Below are positions 58,636 through 64,000 of a stretch of DNA of 64,000 nucleotides, one piece after another. The first letter of the stretch is position 1; every line of letters begins with the position of its first letter. Origin of the DNA: Oscheius tipulae (lineage: Eukaryota > Nematoda > Chromadorea > Rhabditida > Rhabditidae). A program made the translations under genes and the position numbers. Under the pieces are notes generated by a model that saw only the letters and a list, made by a program, of their open reading frames with translations, searched no databases and had not been told where the DNA came from. The stretch is from contig JASJZH010000004.1 of NCBI GenBank assembly GCA_037178975.1, positions 6,324,001-6,388,000 of the forward strand, written 5' to 3'.

Positions 58636-59188
58636 ACTCGCTTGTACTTTGCCCAGTTTGTATACATAAAAGCCTCGAATTAGAAATGGATGAAGAGCGA
58701 CGGAAGACAATCCAATATGAATAGAAGTGTCCAGCTGTGAGGGGAATCGATCAAAGGGCAGGCGAGAGAGTCGCTGGCTCCGTGAATTCGAAGGGGAGAC
58801 CGCAGAGACAGCTGTTCCCCTCCGAGCTAAGGTTTCTCCGGTTGTCTTGTCTTTCTAGCCTATAAGGGCGATCTTTTCTGGAACTTTTTGTAGACCAAAC
58901 CCTTTTATTTCACTCACAACAAAAAGTCATTTCTTATCAGATCACAGCTTTAATGACTCACTTTTACCAGAGACGAGCTTCAGTCTCTTCTATTTTCATG
59001 TTTTCAGGCATCGTTTATCCTTTGGCTCCTCGAAAATGCTCTTAACAAAGAGAAAACATTAGAAAAGCATTTTTCAGACCTAATTCTTCCGTCAAATAAA
59101 CTGATTTCTGCACCGATCTTGACGCTCATGTATGTGGTCTTCCGTGCGCTACTCTGCCCTTCCGACTAGCGATATTCACGAGGAAGAA
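58636..59188. other. Intergenic stretch upstream of the unc-24-like gene
   Basis: No coding frame with motifs. The region should contain the promoter and 5' leader of the stomatin/SCP2 gene. Confidence 0.4.
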
Positions 59189-60679
59189 ATGGAAGAACGA
59201 TCCCGACCGATGGAGTTTGGAATGCCAGAGGGCACTTTTAGCAGTGCGTTCACCTATGCTAACTACAACGACCTGGACAAGATGGGATATGTGGCTCCGA
59301 AGCGGTGAGTTAGGAAAAACTGAACTGTTTTGAAAAAGGTTTCAGATACGGACAGATCACAGGTAATCGGTTTGGTGCCTTCACTTATTCGATTCAAAGT
59401 AATGAAGACGATGTGGAGGTGAAACCGATGAACACTGTTGAGCTACTTATTTACGGCTTCAGTATACTCTTGGTAGCTTTCACTCTACCCTTTTCGCTAC
59501 TTTTCACACTCAAAGTAAGTCTCTGACTCTTCCCAATAAGTCGACAAGTTTAGTTCGTGAACAATGCTGAAAAACTGGTAGTAATGCGGATGGGACGAGC
59601 TCAAAAAACTCGTGGTCCCGGTCCGACCTTCGTTCTTCCATGCATAGACTCGACTCATCGAATAAGCACTTCAGTTACAGCGTTCAATGTTCCTCCTCTT
59701 CAAGTATACTTTTCAATTTACGTAGACTACGGGGTGTTCAGGTCATAACGGCCGACAGAGGCCTAGTTGAGCTAGGAGCCACAGTTTTCCTCAAAATTAG
59801 GAACCCAATCACAGCTGTCTGTGGTCTACAGGACCGGAACAATTCAACGAGAACGCTGGCAGGGACAATGCTCTACAGATACATAAATAAAAAGAGGATC
59901 TGTGAACTGACTAATCCTCAGGACAGAAGAATTCTTGGAGCTACTTTCAAGGTAAGAAAACAGGCAGATTCAATAAAGGGGTTCAGGATGAATTGGGTGG
60001 CTTCACAGGTCAGTATGGAATCGAAGTCACAGACGTGGAAATCTCGGACATCAAGGTGATCAAAGAGGGAGAGAACATGGGGATGGCAGCATTGAACTCT
60101 GTGGCCAACTCGGAAACGGGGAAGCAGCTCTGGAGTGTAAATTTGAAAATTAAGAAATGATAGGTTGGTTTCCAGCTGATTAGTCCTCACGTAGAAGACT
60201 ACACGAAGTTCGCAGCTGAACAGGGAAAGTTAGCTGAAAGTCCTGGCTCATCCACCTCCAGTACGATGATCACGATCCCCGAAGAGAGTCTCATCGAAAC
60301 TGCTGAGCCTCTATTCGACGTTGACCATCTTCTAACAACAGTCAACATGGCAATTGACGACCAGTTGACAAGATCAGTCGGTCGAGTTTTCCAGGTTACT
60401 CTAATCTATTTTCTGTTCAAAACTCTAGTTTAGATCAATTGCCCTGGTATCGATCCACTATATGTTGACTTGAAACATCCTCCCGGGCTAGCAGGCAAGG
60501 GATTCGCCCCGAATCCCGACGTGGTCTTTGAAACTTCCCAGCAGGTCTTCTACGACTTGCTCAAAAAGAATCTCTCCCCTGTCAACGCCTATATGAACGG
60601 GACTTTGAAAGTCAAGGGACAGATACAGGATGCCTTGTCGCTCAAGTATCTTGCCGAAAGGGTCTCCCAACTTTTGTAA
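59189..60679 (+). CDS. unc-24: Stomatin/SCP2 fusion protein, UNC-24 (STOML1) type
   Basis: Seven exons (59189-59304, 59346-59514, 59554-59703, 59742-59951, 59987-60136, 60176-60394, 60434-60679) give 419 residues, matching the ~415 of UNC-24. The N-terminus has an AFTYANYNDLDKMGYVAPKR segment and a membrane hairpin (LLIYGFSILLVAFTLPFSLL). The stomatin/PHB domain follows (VVMRMGRAQKTRGPGPTFVL, DRGLVELGATVFLKIRNP, TRTLAGTMLYRYINKKRIC, GQYGIEVTDVEISDIKV). The C-terminal third is an SCP2 sterol-carrier-like domain (VYVDLKHPPGLAG, NAYMNGTLKVKGQIQDALSL). The stomatin-SCP2 combination is specific to UNC-24/STOML1, which works with other stomatins in lipid rafts on ion channels, locomotion and touch. 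The AATAAA (60705) sits 11 nt from the stop codon of the convergent Sre gene. Confidence 0.94.
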
Positions 60680-60720
60680 TCGCTGATCTCAAATGGTGCC
60701 ATGCAATAAACTGTGCCTCT

Positions 60721-61915
60721 TCATTTCCAAGCATTTTCAATCTGTTGAAAGTGTATGTCACTCATCTGCTGTTGACTGATTTTTGGAGTTCGAGATTCTC
60801 TTCTCATCGGTATAAATTTCTCTCTCCACGTCTCAAAACTGTAGATGGTGGTGATGTTTATGATCAGAGGGAAACTGAAAAAACCTATTGGAAAGGAATC
60901 TTCTCTTACCCGGAGAAACAAAGCTGTAAAATCATAGACACTCGAGCCTGTAACACCGGATCTTCTTCCAATGTCATGACCAGTGAGAACATGCAGCAAC
61001 TGACGATGACAATAACTATGGTCGTCACAATTTTTGTTCGAATCAACTGAAACCTAAAATCTTGAACAGTAGTCACCTACTCGCAATATTTTCCAGTTCT
61101 CTGCGTGCTGGAACTTCCGACTCAGGGTATAGTCTACTTTCGACGCCAACAACTTGTCCATTTTTTTGTTCGTGTACCGAATTCGAAAGGCTATCTGCAA
61201 TCGTTTTGTTATTTTGTGAATGAGTTCCTCACCATAATGCTGAAGACCTGAAGTACGAAGGCTGGAACAACGCAGGTAAAGTAAGACCGGAAGGTGTTGC
61301 AGAAAGTGAGCAGGGTCATTATGAACGAAGAAGAGAGTATGAGTACCATCAAGGTTGTCGATATCCACAATCTCCTCAGTTTTTCGTAGTCACCAATGAA
61401 CCAAGAGGCAAAAAGTCGTTCGCACAACATGGCCGGAATCTTGACAGCGTGTGTCATAAGGAACCAGCCTTGGATGAAACCACAGTAGAGAAGGGGAGTG
61501 TCGTGGCTGAGATCTCCTGAAAATTTTAGGTCGTTCTAAAGTTCTTTGAATGAAGAATAACAGCAATTGATTTAGCGGTCCAACTCCTGACCGAACCAGA
61601 GAATATAGGGTGAAACATACCTGTAAACGTGAATAGCCCTCTCTCGACCAGAATCAGAACGACTCTTGCCGTGGCGAATGGGAAATACATTATCTCATAT
61701 AGATTCAGAATAGTGATCAAGTTACAATGTGCTGCCCGGATAGTACAACCAAAATAAAATGTGACCAGAGAAGAGACAGACGTTAGCAGAATAAGAACAA
61801 GTTCCAATGCATGGCAGAAATCAACATACACGTGTCGACCATCTTCAAACAAGGCCGTTGTGTTGGTCAGATATATTGCTCGTACGGTGTCATCAGGATA
61901 TGTGTGAAGGTCCAT
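60721..61915 (-). CDS. Sre-family seven-transmembrane chemoreceptor
   Basis: Five minus-strand exons (61621-61915, 61233-61516, 61081-61194, 60910-61046, 60721-60874) give 327 residues. The Sre signature CERLFASWFIGDYEKLRRLW is present, followed by the second conserved block VDYTLSRKFQHAENWKIL. The N-terminus has MDLHTYPDDTVRAIYLTNTT, a glycosylation-like loop, then LELVLILLTSVSSLVTFYF; the end carries FPLIINITTIYSFETWREKF and a polar tail. It is related to, but clearly diverged from, the Sre gene at 106-1400. It converges on the unc-24-like gene, 41 bp apart. Confidence 0.87.
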
Positions 61916-62623
61916 CTAAAGTCCGAACAGCATAAGAGACAAACAAGACCGGAGAGAGTCTGGAGGAAGACTATTAGGAAGAACTGCCGATGAATTATGC
62001 ACTAGCCGGGACGATAATGAGCAGTCGACATTGCGTTGTCTTAGAGTGTTTTGCTCGGAAGTAAGTCATCAAATTGGGAAAAGCAGATAACCCGTCAAGT
62101 ATTCAAGAGGTAACAGCAGCGTCGGCAAAATAATGGGATTGGACGAATGAGGAACTGAACGTGAACTAAGTGCCTTGTGATGACTCTTTGATACGTTAGA
62201 CTGTAAAAGTATTTTACCTGTGGTTTCTATCGTTTTTGTTATTTCAGCAGATGCTAAGAAAGACCTATTGTTCTCGAAACTTTATTGAACGTGTTCAGTA
62301 GGGAATGACTGAACCCTAAAATGAATTAGACGATCAGACGCTGACAAACAGACAGAGTTTAAAGGTCTGAGTCAGTGAGTATCAGGCTGATTACTGTAAT
62401 GACATTTGCTCCAGTGATTGTAAGGCAAACTCATCGAAATGATTTTTCATTCATACTGAAGTAAAGATGAACAATTTGGTCTTTGCACATGTGCGGCTCC
62501 ATCGAATAGAATGTTTTGCGCCCAATTTCTCAGGACTAACTTAATTTAACGGCTGATACTTGACGAATTAGTTGTTCCGTGTTTACATCCGCATCGAAGA
62601 TATGTTTATTATCTATTGCACAT
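61916..62623. other. Intergenic stretch between Sre receptor and oxidoreductase
   Basis: Upstream flank of the Sre gene and 3' flank of the oxidoreductase. No coding frame was recognised. Confidence 0.4.
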
Positions 62624-64000
62624 TCAGTAATCGAACACGGTCACATATTCGGGGACAGCACTGATCACGGTATTTTCGGCCGCCGCCTTCATTAGTTCTG
62701 CTGTAAAAGCTGTCACGTATTTCTGAAAACTCTCAGCTTCTGCTTCCCTTGAGAAATCAGGAATGTCTTTGCATACTTCTCCATTGGCTTCTTTCAAGGA
62801 CCTCTTGCCCATCAGAGCCATTTGAGCGATAGAAGCCATGAGAGTCAGCCCGAAATTGTTCTGATCGAGACGGTCAGCCACTGATCCACTAGCTGTACCG
62901 TCAAGAATCTTCTTCGGAAGGTCAGGTTCGGCGGCGATTGGTCTAGCCAGTCCGATACCGTCGGTCGAACCTTCCTTGATAGCGTTGGCCATGGCTGCAG
63001 CTGTTCTGAAGCCTCCAGTCACGTATACTACTGTGTTCTTGAAAACGGGACGGAGCTGAAATGTGTTTGTTGTGGAAAATAGTGTTTACTACCTGATCAG
63101 AGAACTCGAGGAAGAAGGCTTCGCGTTTCTTCGTTGATTCGCGAACATGTTGGAACGCAAGTCTCTCGTAATTGCCGCCACTGAGCTCAATGAAGTCGAA
63201 ACCCTTGTCCTGAAATCCAAATGTTGATATCGGGACACAAACAAATGCCATATTTTGAAATAACTGGTAACTTACATCGATGATTTGGGACATGATCTTG
63301 GCATCATCTAGACTGGCCTCGTTGTTCTGGAAGTCGTACGAGTTGAACTTCAGTCCTACTAAGAAGCCTGTCTCTTTCGGAATTTCTTTCCTAAAGTAGC
63401 CTGTTCAACTTCGAACTAGCCTGAAACTACCTAATACCATCATAAATCTCCGTGACGATAGTGAATCTCTTCTCAGCGCTTCCACCATATCTATCTGTCC
63501 GTTTGTTGATACTGGGGTCAGTGAATTGGGAGAGGAGGTAACCATGGGCTCCGTGGAGCTGAACACCATCGAAACCTGAAACAACCCTTTGGATACCATC
63601 CCGAAAATGTATTACCAGTCTCGTAGGCAACTTTAGAAGCATAGATGAACTTGTCGACAACTTCTTCCTTTATTCTCTCAAGAGGAATTGGAGTTGGCTT
63701 GGCAAAGACGCCAATAGAACTGTTCTTGATCTGAGCATCAGAGGAAGACCAGGGATTTGGATTGATATTGGCTGGGGTTTGACGGCCTCCCTAAACATTT
63801 TATGAGGAACCGTTCAAACACAAGGAAGAATTTCGTTTACTGTTTGAACAGCGAGTTTATCTTGAACGCTAGTTCTTTGACCAAAGTTCTACTTGAACTG
63901 GTGTCAATTTCAACTTTGGCGGAATAAATCAAGCACAAATGTTTAGTAAGACTTACATGAGAGATTTGAAGGATTCCCAAAGATCCCTTCGCCTTCATGA
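62624..64000 (-). CDS. NADH:flavin oxidoreductase, old yellow enzyme family (partial)
   Basis: Minus-strand exons 63957-64000+, 63616-63790, 63431-63575, 63276-63390, 63093-63209 and 62624-63055 are in phase; the N-terminus lies beyond the right edge. Motifs of the FMN-dependent old-yellow-enzyme barrel are clear: [16 protein letters not shown] with the His-Gly-Gly-Arg, [20 protein letters not shown] with the substrate-binding His, [41 protein letters not shown] and [15 protein letters not shown]. The domain ends with a helical extension ([17 protein letters not shown]) and [10 protein letters not shown]. These enzymes reduce activated alkenes or nitro groups with NAD(P)H; nematodes have several paralogues. 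The physiological substrate cannot be told. Confidence 0.92.

Overview
The window reads as compact nuclear DNA of a free-living rhabditid-type nematode. Genes are split by very short introns (mostly 30-45 nt) with GTAAG/GTGAG donors and TTTCAG acceptors. The protein families are typically nematode: Sre and Str-type chemoreceptors, an MLT-10-like moulting protein, an UNC-24-type stomatin/SCP2 protein, a CD36-type receptor, a bestrophin and an ephrin. Several acceptor-like TTTCAG sites lie just upstream of start codons, as expected for trans-splicing. The exon models were built by hand from codon phase, splice consensus and family motifs; boundaries may be off by a few bases. No RNA gene, CRISPR array or prokaryotic feature was seen.

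Layout. 0.1-8.6 kb: Sre chemoreceptor, CD36-like receptor, peroxisomal acyl-CoA oxidase, and a convergent glycerophosphodiester phosphodiesterase. 8.9-14.8 kb: a 31-exon E(z)/MES-2-type histone methyltransferase with an extraordinary N-terminal extension of about 857 residues containing an AT-hook and repeated basic/acidic exons. 15.5-29.4 kb: four Str-type receptors and one other 7TM receptor, interrupted by a decayed Tc1/mariner element and a bestrophin gene with a coding-like insert in one intron. 29.5-36.1 kb: MLT-10-like gene, mariner relic, GDP-mannose 4,6-dehydratase. 37.1-40.1 kb: dispersed repeat, acyl-CoA synthetase pseudogene, SLC35B4-like nucleotide-sugar transporter. 40.8-49.5 kb: a PDZD8-type lipid-transfer tether and an ephrin whose large intron hosts a palindromic element and an SH2-like retropseudogene. 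51.4-58.6 kb: a candidate secreted peptide gene, an ankyrin-repeat gene and two unrecognised genes separated by a collapsed tandem duplication. 59.2-64.0 kb: unc-24-like gene, a second Sre receptor, and an old-yellow-enzyme-type oxidoreductase running off the right edge.

Functional links are loose, as is usual for nematode chromosome segments. GDP-mannose dehydratase and the nucleotide-sugar transporter both belong to glycan synthesis. Acyl-CoA oxidase, the phosphodiesterase, the acyl-CoA synthetase relic and the PDZD8-like protein concern lipids. The seven chemoreceptor genes form a chemosensory neighbourhood of the kind found on nematode chromosome arms. Mobile-element debris is concentrated in the receptor cluster and in unusually long introns.

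The observations most worth checking are the AT-hook/repeat extension on the E(z) protein, the collapsed tandem duplication at 56.5-57.6 kb, the 56-residue dibasic peptide precursor at 51.4 kb, the 8-bp-duplicating MITE with GAGCCG subterminal repeats at 23.5 kb, and the genes or pseudogenes nested in the bestrophin and ephrin introns.
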